A DNA stretch of 64,000 bases from NCBI GenBank assembly GCA_030144965.1, contig JAMPUU010000012.1, forward strand, positions 124,001 to 188,000, in the 5' to 3' direction. Source of the stretch: Nitrospira sp. BO4. GTDB lineage: Bacteria > Nitrospirota > Nitrospiria > Nitrospirales > Nitrospiraceae. The notes under the pieces were generated by a model. That model was not told the origin of the DNA and made no database searches. It saw only the letters and a list, made by a program, of their open reading frames with translations. Positions 18,549-26,778 of the stretch are shown piece after piece. Position 1 is the stretch's first letter; each line of letters begins with the position of its first letter. A program made the position numbers and the translations under genes.

Positions 18549-19542
18549 CTTCACCCCCTTGTGCTTCAGTCACCACACGGGTTCTAAGAACGCCGATCGG
18601 CTGGATCTCCAACTCCACCACGTCGCCCGGCTTCAAATAGCGGTCCATCTCCAGCCCGCATCCGCCCCCCACCGTTCCCGAACCGAAGACATCTCCCGGA
18701 TAGATCATTTCACCTCGGGACACATGCGCGATCATTTGAGGGAAGGACCAATGGATGGTCCCGAATCGTCCTCGCGACCACTCTTCTCCGTTAACCCTCG
18801 CGATCATCGTCAACGCACCGAGGTCCGCGATCTCATCGGGAGTCACGAGACAGGGACCCAGTGCGGTCGCGAAGTCCTTGCCCTTCGCCGGTCCCAGCCG
18901 ACAGGCCATTTCCTGGAATTGGATGTCGCGGGCGCTGAAGTCATTCATGATCGTGTATCCCGCGATATAGTCTCCGGCGAGCCGTTCAGGTATGTCGCTA
19001 CCCTGGCGCCCGATCACGCAGGCGAGCTCCAGCTCGTAATCCAACTTCGTCGTGTGCAGCGGCCATGATAGATCCTGGTCCGGCCCGACGATGGTGCGGT
19101 GGTTCCCTTTGTAGTAGACGGGCGCCTTGTACCATTCAGGAGGAATCGGCTGTCCCCGCTTCTTCGAGGTCGCAGCGATATGGTCTTCAAACGCAATAAA
19201 GTCCCGGAGCGAAGACGGATTGGAGAGAGGAGCGATGACTTGAACCTCTGCCCCCCCATACAGAATCGACTCACCGGATGGGCCCATGACCGATGTGGGT
19301 AGTGCGGTGACATAGTCTTTCGCGCGGCGTGCCGCGGCCATTGTGGATTCTCCTCCTTCGAGGAACTCCAACATGGCGGGCGGAACCTGCGCATCGGCTA
19401 TGCGGCGCGGTTGCGCTTCCTGTTGATCCGCCAACCACCGGGCATAGGCCATGTTCAAGTCTATGACCCACTGGAGATGTACGGCTCCGACTCTTGTGAA
19501 GGTACCGACAGGAGTTTTCACTCGGAAACTGACGAGCTTCAT
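18529..19542 (-). CDS. Fumarylacetoacetate hydrolase family protein
   Basis: FAH-fold hydrolase, 337 residues from the ATG at 19542 (ATGA overlap with the homogentisate dioxygenase stop). It is expected to cleave fumarylacetoacetate to fumarate and acetoacetate, the last step of the homogentisate pathway. Visible family features are an N-terminal domain starting MKLVSFRVKTPVG, then YELELACVIGRQG near 187 with metal-binding acidic residues, YTIMNDFSARDIQFQEM, and SGTVGGGCGLEMDRYLKPGD in part near the C terminus. The ring-cleavage gene next to it supports the substrate. Related family members hydrolyse other acylpyruvates. Confidence 0.88.
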   Translation of the reverse strand: MKLVSFRVKTPVGTFTRVGAVHLQWVIDLNMAYARWLADQQEAQPRRIADAQVPPAMLEFLEGGESTMAAARRAKDYVTALPTSVMGPSGESILYGGAEVQVIAPLSNPSSLRDFIAFEDHIAATSKKRGQPIPPEWYKAPVYYKGNHRTIVGPDQDLSWPLHTTKLDYELELACVIGRQGSDIPERLAGDYIAGYTIMNDFSARDIQFQEMACRLGPAKGKDFATALGPCLVTPDEIADLGALTMIARVNGEEWSRGRFGTIHWSFPQMIAHVSRGEMIYPGDVFGSGTVGGGCGLEMDRYLKPGDVVELEIQPIGVLRTRVVTEAQGGEDAYRHG

Positions 19543-20645
19543 GGGCGACTCCAACTCAATGCGTAGTCTTTGATCTCCACAGCCTCCAGCTCCGGTTGAA
19601 CCGTGAAGGGAGCCTTAGACTCCACCATCACCGCCACCTCGGTTGTGTACGTCTTCGTTCGGCTGCCTTGGACCGCCTGCGGTTGCGGGCCGTGGTGGAT
19701 TCCCTGGGGATGCAAGGTGAGCATCCCCGGCCGGATGCCTGCGCGACTGAAGAACTCTCCATCATGATAGAAGAGCACTTCGTCGTAGTCCGTATTTCGA
19801 TGATAAAAGGGGACACGCAAAGCCTCCGGATCAGTTTCCAGCGGTCTTGGAGCAAACGTGGAGATCAGACACCCGCCGGCTTGAAACGTCTGATGGACGC
19901 TCGGCGGCAAATGATAGCGAGGGCTGACGACCGGCCGGAAATCCCGCACATTCAGTTTCGCGACCCATAAGTCTCCTTTCCACCCAACCACATCCATGGG
20001 ATAGAAAGAATAGACAACCCGCGTCCAGGCGCCTTGACGCTTGATCCGCACTTCCCATGCTCGACCGACCGTCTCTACCGGCTCCACCGTTTCCAAGTCC
20101 GGAGCGACAAGCACGCCTTTATCGAAGAGCGCGTGCTGTCCGAGAGCTCCCCGATCCGGCACCGCCAAAGGAAGCGGTGTTTCGATAGTGAGGAAAACGG
20201 AAGGGCCGGCGTCGACATGAATTCGATAGGTCGTACCTTTGGGAATCAAGACGTAATCGCCCGGCTCATAAGCCAGAAACCCATAGTCAGTCTCAAATCT
20301 TCCAAGACCCTTATGCACGAAATGAACTTCGTCTCCATCCGCATTGCGGACGAAATAGGGCGTCGTTTCATGTGGACAGGACAGGTAGAGATTGGCATCC
20401 GGGCTGTGCAGCACCAGCGCTGACTGCGTGGGCACCGCCAATGCGGTTTCAGGAAACTGCGAACAGTCAAAGGCCCTCGGCTTCAATGTTCCTTCGATCG
20501 CGGTCCATGCAGTCGGTGGATGCCGGCGATAGAGATGAGAAACGGCACCTACAAACCCGTTTCGCCCATGTTCTTCTTCGTAAAGCCCCTCGGGAATCCC
20601 GACATGAGCTTGGTTGGGAACCTTTCCTCTCCTCTTGAGATACAT
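19539..20645 (-). CDS. hmgA: Homogentisate 1,2-dioxygenase
   Basis: Cupin-type Fe(II) ring-cleavage dioxygenase, 368 residues, somewhat shorter than the roughly 430 of the animal and Pseudomonas enzymes but in the range of other bacterial forms. It opens homogentisate to maleylacetoacetate. Iron ligands are expected in FYHRNTDYDEVLFYH (His and Glu, near 285-300) and HPQGIHHGPQP (near 318-328). The N terminus MYLKRRGKVPNQAH is typical of the family. It is 32 bp after the VOC dioxygenase gene and overlaps the FAH-family gene. A maleylacetoacetate isomerase gene is not seen nearby. Confidence 0.9.
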   Translation of the reverse strand: MYLKRRGKVPNQAHVGIPEGLYEEEHGRNGFVGAVSHLYRRHPPTAWTAIEGTLKPRAFDCSQFPETALAVPTQSALVLHSPDANLYLSCPHETTPYFVRNADGDEVHFVHKGLGRFETDYGFLAYEPGDYVLIPKGTTYRIHVDAGPSVFLTIETPLPLAVPDRGALGQHALFDKGVLVAPDLETVEPVETVGRAWEVRIKRQGAWTRVVYSFYPMDVVGWKGDLWVAKLNVRDFRPVVSPRYHLPPSVHQTFQAGGCLISTFAPRPLETDPEALRVPFYHRNTDYDEVLFYHDGEFFSRAGIRPGMLTLHPQGIHHGPQPQAVQGSRTKTYTTEVAVMVESKAPFTVQPELEAVEIKDYALSWSRP

Positions 20646-20677
20646 GACCGACTCCCGACGAAAATCTGATCACGCTG

Positions 20678-21271
20678 TCACGATGCCTTCTTCATTCGCT
20701 TCTTTTGCTCGTTCCGTGGCATGGAAGGTGAGTCATAATCGACGATCGTCCGTGTCACACCGGAGGTTTGATCACGCTCAATATCCTTGTACAGCGATTC
20801 CACCGTGCTCCGGACAAATGTCCTCGACGTTCCTTCTCCGTGCTGCCGCTGAGTCAGCTCGATAAACAGCCCGCTGTTCAGAAAAAGGGGATAGGTGAAG
20901 CGCTGCTTGAGCGGTCCGAAGCCATCCCTCCCCTCTTTCACCGGCCCACTGAACTGCACGCCATGCGCCTCCCACTCTCGGCACACCGTTTCGATATCGT
21001 CGACCTCGAGGGCCACATGCTGGACGCCCTGTCCGTACCGTTCTATGAATTCATTGATTTGAGACTTTCGGATCTTGTCTCTCCCCTGCATCAGAGCAAT
21101 CTTGGCGGTTCCGCGCTGGACGACAACGGTATCCATCGAAGACGTGTCGCTTCCCACGTCTTTGGCAGACCAGATCACCTCGAACCCGAGAATCTTGGCA
21201 AATATGAATTCCGCGGTTGCCAGATCGTCGACACAGAGAGTGACGTGATCAAAACCCGTGTTCTGTTTCAT
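20678..21271 (-). CDS. Single-domain VOC dioxygenase resembling 4-hydroxyphenylpyruvate dioxygenase
   Basis: Vicinal-oxygen-chelate protein of 197 residues. It has FDHVTLCVDDL at the N terminus (His 9), YGQGVQHVALEVDD near 78-91 and LFIELTQRQHG near 137-147; the three metal-ligand positions His, His, Glu match the catalytic half of 4-hydroxyphenylpyruvate dioxygenase, whose strings are GVQHIA and FIE-QR. Full-length HPPD has two VOC modules and about 350 residues, so this is about half size. As first gene of the block, just before homogentisate dioxygenase, it probably supplies homogentisate. It starts behind CGGAGGCGCT, the same ribosome binding site as the divergent gene at 21510. Confidence 0.8.
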   Translation of the reverse strand: MKQNTGFDHVTLCVDDLATAEFIFAKILGFEVIWSAKDVGSDTSSMDTVVVQRGTAKIALMQGRDKIRKSQINEFIERYGQGVQHVALEVDDIETVCREWEAHGVQFSGPVKEGRDGFGPLKQRFTYPLFLNSGLFIELTQRQHGEGTSRTFVRSTVESLYKDIERDQTSGVTRTIVDYDSPSMPRNEQKKRMKKAS

Positions 21272-21290
21272 AGCGCCTCCGCATCGCCCT

Positions 21291-21500
21291 CAAGAACCTC
21301 GCTTTTATAGTATTATTATATTGCCTGATTAAATATTACTATTTTTCTTATGCTATGACAAGATGCTTTATGTAGCTATGTTTAATTGCAATGCTTCACG
21401 CTACTAATTGTTGTAGAAGTCCATAATTGCACAGTATTGCCGTAATGATATAGAATTGCTATTATCCTGGTGGGCAAGACCGGCTTCGCCAAGAACCTCG
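21291..21500. promoter_or_regulatory. Divergent promoter region with an 11-bp direct repeat
   Basis: AT-rich intergenic region separating the 21-kb minus-strand block from the plus-strand gene set. The 11-mer CAAGAACCTCG occurs at 21291-21301 and again at 21490-21500, close to the two start codons, and may be an operator or a small duplication. A minus-strand TATAAT lies at 21320-21315 without a convincing -35 box. The HTH protein encoded at 22385 is the nearest candidate regulator. The promoter role is inferred from divergent orientation. Confidence 0.5.
21437..21465 (+). promoter_or_regulatory. Candidate sigma70 promoter for the HDO gene
   Basis: TTGCCG at 21437-21442 and TATTAT at 21460-21465 are separated by 17 bp. 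Transcription would start near 21472, leaving a leader of about 38 bases before the ATG at 21510. The match is reasonable but not experimentally supported. Confidence 0.4.
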
Positions 21501-21509
21501 GAGGCGCCT

Positions 21510-22253
21510 ATGACTTTCTACCAAGAAATGAGGCAACTCGTCCTGCGACATGGAGCCATCAACAATTCCTACCTTGGCCGCTTTCGTTCCGGAGACCTCA
21601 CCGACGGCGAACTCAAAGAATTTGCCGTGGAGTTCTACAACTTCGCCAGATTTTTCCCGCAAGTTCTCGTCGCTCAGCTCGTGAATACCGAAGATGAACA
21701 GATCGCCGACGAGCTGACGAAAGTGCTGTACTCGGAATTGGGTGACGGAGAGACTCGGCGCCGCCACGAGCTGCTGTACCGTGACTTTTTGCGGTCTCTA
21801 GGGATCGATATTCACGACGCGATGACCCGCTCCATGCTGCCTTCAACGCGCGCCTATATCGAAGGGATGGAGAAACTCTACAGTGATGGCAATCATGCAA
21901 AAGCCTTGGGCGCCTCATTCGGCCTTGAAAATATGGCCATCACGATGTGGGATCATCTGATCCCGGGTCTCCTGCACCTGAAAACCCTTCGCCACCCGCA
22001 AATGGACCTGACCTATTTCACCTTTCACCGGCAGCTGGAGCAGAGTCATGAAGAAGCCATGAAACAAGCCGTTCAAGTCATGGATGGTGAACCAGGGTCG
22101 GCGACTTTCGCGGTTCAGCAGGAACAAGACTTCCAAGAGGGTGTGAAGGCCGTGTTGAACTATCTGGAAGGATTTTGGCTGGGGCTCGAAAAGCGGCGAT
22201 CCGGCAACATCCGACAGTCTGCACAGACTGACGTGCGAATGACGGTCACTTAG
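21510..22253 (+). CDS. Heme-oxygenase-fold (HDO / TenA-like, iron-containing redox) protein
   Basis: All-helical heme-oxygenase-like diiron-type protein, 247 residues from the ATG at 21510 behind CGGAGGCGCC; an upstream in-frame start at 21456 lies on the promoter and is rejected. Candidate metal ligands follow the HDO pattern: Glu 76 and/or Glu 81 and His 86 (YSELGDGETRRRHELLY), Glu 140 (FGLENMAITMWDH), His 173 and His 180 (FHRQLEQSHEEAM). Relatives include CADD, UndA and PqqC-like enzymes acting on amino-acid-derived or aromatic substrates with O2. It heads the plus-strand set with the HTH and tryptophanase-like genes, so a substrate connected to aromatic amino acids is possible but unproven. 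Confidence 0.8.
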   Translation: MTFYQEMRQLVLRHGAINNSYLGRFRSGDLTDGELKEFAVEFYNFARFFPQVLVAQLVNTEDEQIADELTKVLYSELGDGETRRRHELLYRDFLRSLGIDIHDAMTRSMLPSTRAYIEGMEKLYSDGNHAKALGASFGLENMAITMWDHLIPGLLHLKTLRHPQMDLTYFTFHRQLEQSHEEAMKQAVQVMDGEPGSATFAVQQEQDFQEGVKAVLNYLEGFWLGLEKRRSGNIRQSAQTDVRMTVT

Positions 22254-22384
22254 CAGTACCGATGATGGACATGTGATGGGAGATTGGAGCCGGGATACAA
22301 CTCTTTGCGGAGGAACCGCCGGTGGAGTGCTTCACTTCCCCCAGACCGCCCCTAAATATGAGGTCATCCTATGATGAGGCCAGC

Positions 22385-23347
22385 ATGACGGAAATCGCGG
22401 AATACTTCGAATTGGTCAAGGGGCGGTACGGATTGAGCAGCGATTACGCCTTGGCGGAGAAACTGGGAATCGCTCAGCCGGAAGCCAACCTGATGCGCCG
22501 AGGGCTCAAAGTCCCCAAGCCGGAATTGTGCATCAAGATCGCTAAACTCCTGAACAAGAATCCAGTAGAACTCCTCCTGATCGCTCAAAAAGACAAAGCC
22601 CCGAAACAGGCCAAAGAGTACTGGACCCTGGCGCAGACCGCCGTCGGAGTCATGCTCCACGTCCCGAAGAGCCCGAAATACATTCCACGCAAAGTAGCAG
22701 CCATCGGACAAGAACTCCGCCAGCTTGAAACACAGACGTTGCTCTACGAAGGCGCCGAAGCAAATGCGGAAGCCGTTCGGCTCGTCCAAACCGCGGAACA
22801 ATCCATGGACGCCATCATGGAGCGATGGAACATCTGGAAAAAGGGAGAGGCCTTATACCCAAGCTACCTGTTGGCCAACCAAGCGGCGGTCAAGCGAGGG
22901 GTCACGATTCGCCGCCTCATAGTCCTGACACGCGAACAGATGCGACAAGAATCGGTCGTCACGGATGCCATCCAGGTCATGGATGACCAATATCGGGCGG
23001 GCATCAAGATCTTCTTTGCGTTTCGTGAAGAGCTTGAACGGGCGGCCGCCTTTCAACGTTTCGAGGAAGATTACAGGCAACAAGGGGCCGCGCGGGATCT
23101 CAATACCGCCATCTTTGACAGAGAGATTCTGATCTTTTCCCGATCCTACGGGCAAGTCCAGCTCGGCATGGTGTCGCCCACCATACCGATTACGATGATC
23201 AACCAACTGGAAATCACGTGGAAGCCGGAGTTGTTGCGGGACCTCGATCCGGCTCCGCTCTTCGACATGACCCGATACGTGTTCGAATTTTGCGAACCCC
23301 GGGCTTTCAAGATGGAACTGGAGCGATTCATCAGGTCGGTTGCATGA
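22385..23347 (+). CDS. HTH transcriptional regulator with a long C-terminal sensor-like domain
   Basis: A 320-residue protein from the ATG at 22385 (GAGG upstream). Residues about 5-65 form a Cro/C1-like helix-turn-helix: YALAEKLGIAQPEANLMRRG, then CIKIAKLLNKNPVELLLIAQ. The remaining part (about 110-320) contains PSYLLANQAAVKRGVTIRRL and FDREILIFSRSYGQVQLGM; spacing and hydrophobic pattern recall PLD-like ligand domains found behind HTH modules, but no catalytic HKD is seen. Its stop overlaps the tryptophanase-like start as ATGA. It is the best local candidate for controlling the divergent promoters. Confidence 0.7.
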   Translation: MTEIAEYFELVKGRYGLSSDYALAEKLGIAQPEANLMRRGLKVPKPELCIKIAKLLNKNPVELLLIAQKDKAPKQAKEYWTLAQTAVGVMLHVPKSPKYIPRKVAAIGQELRQLETQTLLYEGAEANAEAVRLVQTAEQSMDAIMERWNIWKKGEALYPSYLLANQAAVKRGVTIRRLIVLTREQMRQESVVTDAIQVMDDQYRAGIKIFFAFREELERAAAFQRFEEDYRQQGAARDLNTAIFDREILIFSRSYGQVQLGMVSPTIPITMINQLEITWKPELLRDLDPAPLFDMTRYVFEFCEPRAFKMELERFIRSVA

Positions 23348-24750
23348 AATTCCCTTCCGAGCCGTTCAAAATCAAGGTGGTGGAGCCCATTCGTCACACG
23401 ACTCGCGAAGAGCGCGACAGGCTCCTGCGCACCGCCGGCTACAATCTGTTTCAGGTCCCAGCAGAGAGTGTGTATGTCGATCTCTTGACCGATAGCGGCA
23501 CAGCGGCCATGAGCGACCGGCAATGGGCCGGCCTGATGTTAGGGGACGAGTCTTATGCCGGCAGCAGAAACTACTACCATCTGGAAGAAACAGTCCGGTC
23601 AATCTTCGGTTATAAGCACGTCATTCCGACTCATCAGGGGCGTATGGCGGAAAATCTTCTCTTCTCCGTCATCCTGAAGCCGGGCACGTATGTCCCGAAC
23701 AATATTCATTTCGATACCACACGTGCCAACGTCGAGCATCAACGGGCGCACGCCCTCGATCTGGTCATCAAGGAAGCATACGACCCGCACAGCGAGTTGC
23801 CCTTCAAGGGGAATATGGATCTTAGTCGGCTCGAAGAAACGATTCATCGCGTGGGCCGTGAACACATTCCACTCGTGATGATCACCATCACCAATAACAG
23901 CGGCGGCGGCCAACCGGTCTCGATGGAGAATATCCGTCAAACCCGGAGATTGCTCAATCGGTATGACATTCCTCTGTTCTTTGACGCCTGTCGATTCGCC
24001 GAAAATTGCTACTTCATCAAGGAACGTGAACAAGGATACGCCGACCGGTCTATTGCCGACATCGCCCGTGAACTCTTTTCTTACGGGGACGGTTGTACGA
24101 TGTCGGCCAAGAAGGACGGGCTTGTCAATATCGGAGGCTTTCTAAGCTTGAACAACGATCAGTGGTCCCAAGAGATCACCAATATGCTGATCTTGGTGGA
24201 AGGCTTTCCGACGTATGGCGGCCTGGCAGGCAGAGATCTCGAGGCAATGGCCCAAGGACTTCAAGAAGTGCTGGATGAGGACTATCTCCGTTTCCGAATC
24301 GGGCAGGTTCGATACTTGGGCGAGCTCCTCAACCAATCCGGCGTCCCGATCCTCAAGCCGATCGGCGGCCATGCGGTCTACCTCAACGCGAAAGAATTTC
24401 TCCCTCACATTCCCCGAATCGAATTTCCCGGGCAAGCGCTGGCCGTCGCTCTGTACCGGGATTACGGCATTCGAGGTGTTGAGATCGGCACCCTCATGTT
24501 TGGGAAAAAGGATCCAATGACTGGCGAGACCATTCATCCCGAATTGGAGATGGTCAGACTCGCCCTGCCTCGGCGTGTCTATACGAACATGCAGATCACC
24601 TATGTCGCGGAGTCCATCATCGAATTGTATCAAAGACGCGAGCTGATCCACGGCCTCTCGTTGACCTATGAGGCGCCGATGTTGCGCCATTTTACGGCGC
24701 GCTTTGCCGAGCTGGACGCGTCACCGTCTCTGGAACCGATGACTGTCTAA
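23344..24750 (+). CDS. tnaA: Tryptophanase-like beta-eliminating lyase (PLP)
   Basis: PLP-dependent tryptophanase/tyrosine phenol-lyase family, 468 residues from the ATG at 23344 (42 codons inside the longest open frame). The PLP lysine is in MSAKKDGLVNIGG. Near the C terminus the sequence reads RGVEIGTLMFG and LRHFTARF: the tryptophanase pattern (VEIG, HFTA) rather than the tyrosine phenol-lyase pattern (MERG, FFTA), so cleavage of tryptophan to indole, pyruvate and ammonia is favoured. It is translationally coupled to the HTH gene and followed 9 bp later by an acyl-CoA dehydrogenase gene. Confidence 0.85.
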   Translation: MKFPSEPFKIKVVEPIRHTTREERDRLLRTAGYNLFQVPAESVYVDLLTDSGTAAMSDRQWAGLMLGDESYAGSRNYYHLEETVRSIFGYKHVIPTHQGRMAENLLFSVILKPGTYVPNNIHFDTTRANVEHQRAHALDLVIKEAYDPHSELPFKGNMDLSRLEETIHRVGREHIPLVMITITNNSGGGQPVSMENIRQTRRLLNRYDIPLFFDACRFAENCYFIKEREQGYADRSIADIARELFSYGDGCTMSAKKDGLVNIGGFLSLNNDQWSQEITNMLILVEGFPTYGGLAGRDLEAMAQGLQEVLDEDYLRFRIGQVRYLGELLNQSGVPILKPIGGHAVYLNAKEFLPHIPRIEFPGQALAVALYRDYGIRGVEIGTLMFGKKDPMTGETIHPELEMVRLALPRRVYTNMQITYVAESIIELYQRRELIHGLSLTYEAPMLRHFTARFAELDASPSLEPMTV

Positions 24751-24759
24751 GGAAACATC

Positions 24760-26703
24760 ATGGCCGCTCTGTTCAAGGGGTTCGAACGGATCGAGGAGGC
24801 CCGGGAGCGGTTGGCAGGCCGGAGTTTTATGGTGGGGCTATTCGCAGGAAGGCCCGACTTTTCGCTCCTCCTCATGCCGGAAGAGTCGCCGGAAGAGAAG
24901 GCTTCCTGGGAAGCATTTTGCCCACGCCTGGAAACCTTTCTCAAGACGCATGTCGATCCCGATGAAATCGAACGGACCGCGAGAATCCCCGACTCTGTCC
25001 TGAAGGGACTCTTCGCGATCGGCGCCTTCGGCATGAAGATTCCCCGACAGTATGGCGGGCTTGGATTCTCGTACACGAACTATGGCCGCGCGCTCATGCT
25101 CATGGCGAGCTGGAGTAATGCGCTGGCTCTCACCGTCGCCGTGCCGCAATCGATCGGTATCGCGATGCCGATCCTCATGTTCGGCAACGAGGAGCAGCGC
25201 CGCACGTACCTTCCGCTTGTGGCGCGGGAGGCAATATCGGCTTTCGCTCTCACGGAACCGATTACCGGATCCGACGCCGCAAACATTGCGACGGAAGCCG
25301 TCCTAGATTCCAGCGGAACAGCGTTTGTCGTGAACGGCGAAAAACTATGGTGCACGAACGGCCCCATCGCCCGCTACGTGACGTTGATCGCGCGGGTACC
25401 GGCCAAACGGAAAGAGCAGAATGGGCAGACGAGGTGGGAACCGGTTCCCACCGGCGAAAGAGCAGACGATTACGTACACACCGCCTTCATCCTCGATATG
25501 CGCACGCCCGGTGTTCATATCCAACAGCACTGCCAGTTCGAGGGATGCCGGGGCATCGAGAATGCTCACATGACGTTCACGGATGTTCACGTCCCGACCG
25601 GGAATGTCATCGGTGAGGTCGGCCGAGGGCTTAAGTACGCGCTGACCATCCTCAACGTGGGCCGCGCGGTCAGCATCCCTGCCATTTGCTTGGGCATGGC
25701 CAAACAAGCTTGGCAACCCACACTCGATCGGGCCAACCAGAGGGTCACCTTCCAGAAGCCTCTGGGAACCAGGCAGACGCAACGCATCAGGCTCGGCCGC
25801 ATGGCTTCGAACCTCTTCGCGATGGAGGCCCTCGCGTTCACGGCATGGCGAATGGCGGATCAGCACACGTTTGACGTCCGGATCGAAGCGGCTCTGGCCA
25901 AGCTGTTCTGCTCCGAGAGAACTATCCAGGTCTTAAAAGACGCCCAAGTGATCTTCGGAGGGATGGGATACGAAACAGCCCATTCCAAGTGGGTCCGGGG
26001 AGAGCCTGCGTTCGGTATCGAGCAGCTGGTCCGCGATGCGGAGATGTACCGAATCGGAGAAGGGGCCACGGATATCCTGCGACCATTCGTCGCTCGCGAG
26101 GGTCTCAACATGCATCTCGAAAAAGCCGGACATCTCTTCGACGAACGAGCGACGGGCGTTCGTCAATTCATCGAGTTGTGGGGACTCCTGAAATTCTATG
26201 CTTCTTGGTATATCAGCCAATGGAGGAGTCGCCGACTACCGCCACGCCCGGAATTCCAACACTCGAATGTCCGCTCCAAGCTGCTTTTCGTGGAACGTGC
26301 GAGCCGTCGACTGGCGCGGACGATCTTTTATGCCATGCTGCTTCATCGGAGGACGCTTCAAGACGATCAGGGTCGGCAAAACCGGATCGAGATGATCGGA
26401 GAAGATCTTCTGGTGATCGCAGCCACGGCGCTGTACGCCGACACGCGGGAACGGATCGCTGCGCATTCGGACGTTTGGGAACTCGTGGAGGAATGCTTTC
26501 GAGAAGCAACGGACCGGATCGCTCACAACACTCAAGGATTGATTCGCAATCAGGACGCAGAGGTGGCATCCATCGGGAGCAAGGCCCTTAGCGGTCGATA
26601 TGCTTCACTTACCGATGGAATCATACGGCGCGCTCTTCAAGACTACGTGAGGCGGGAGAGAGCCTTGAGGCCCGATGAAGAACATATGCGTAAGGTGGTG
26701 TGA
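24760..26703 (+). CDS. Acyl-CoA dehydrogenase family protein with extended C terminus
   Basis: FAD acyl-CoA dehydrogenase, 647 residues: a canonical dehydrogenase core (about 60-460) plus an extra C-terminal helical region of about 180 residues, as in the very-long-chain/ACAD9-like group. Core strings are SAFALTEPITGSDAANIATE, GEKLWCTNGPIARYV, GGMGYETAHSKWVRGE and the catalytic Glu in MYRIGEGATDILRPF. The extra domain suggests membrane association or dimer stabilisation. It follows the tryptophanase-like gene by 9 bp. The substrate is unknown; branched-chain acyl-CoAs from the opposite block are possible, as no other acyl-CoA dehydrogenase is encoded here. Confidence 0.88.
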   Translation: MAALFKGFERIEEARERLAGRSFMVGLFAGRPDFSLLLMPEESPEEKASWEAFCPRLETFLKTHVDPDEIERTARIPDSVLKGLFAIGAFGMKIPRQYGGLGFSYTNYGRALMLMASWSNALALTVAVPQSIGIAMPILMFGNEEQRRTYLPLVAREAISAFALTEPITGSDAANIATEAVLDSSGTAFVVNGEKLWCTNGPIARYVTLIARVPAKRKEQNGQTRWEPVPTGERADDYVHTAFILDMRTPGVHIQQHCQFEGCRGIENAHMTFTDVHVPTGNVIGEVGRGLKYALTILNVGRAVSIPAICLGMAKQAWQPTLDRANQRVTFQKPLGTRQTQRIRLGRMASNLFAMEALAFTAWRMADQHTFDVRIEAALAKLFCSERTIQVLKDAQVIFGGMGYETAHSKWVRGEPAFGIEQLVRDAEMYRIGEGATDILRPFVAREGLNMHLEKAGHLFDERATGVRQFIELWGLLKFYASWYISQWRSRRLPPRPEFQHSNVRSKLLFVERASRRLARTIFYAMLLHRRTLQDDQGRQNRIEMIGEDLLVIAATALYADTRERIAAHSDVWELVEECFREATDRIAHNTQGLIRNQDAEVASIGSKALSGRYASLTDGIIRRALQDYVRRERALRPDEEHMRKVV

Positions 26704-26778
26704 TTCCCAGGGGACGTTCGAGGAAAGCGTTCGGACACGGTCATCCATCACAAGATTCATCACAGCAAAGCTCAACGC

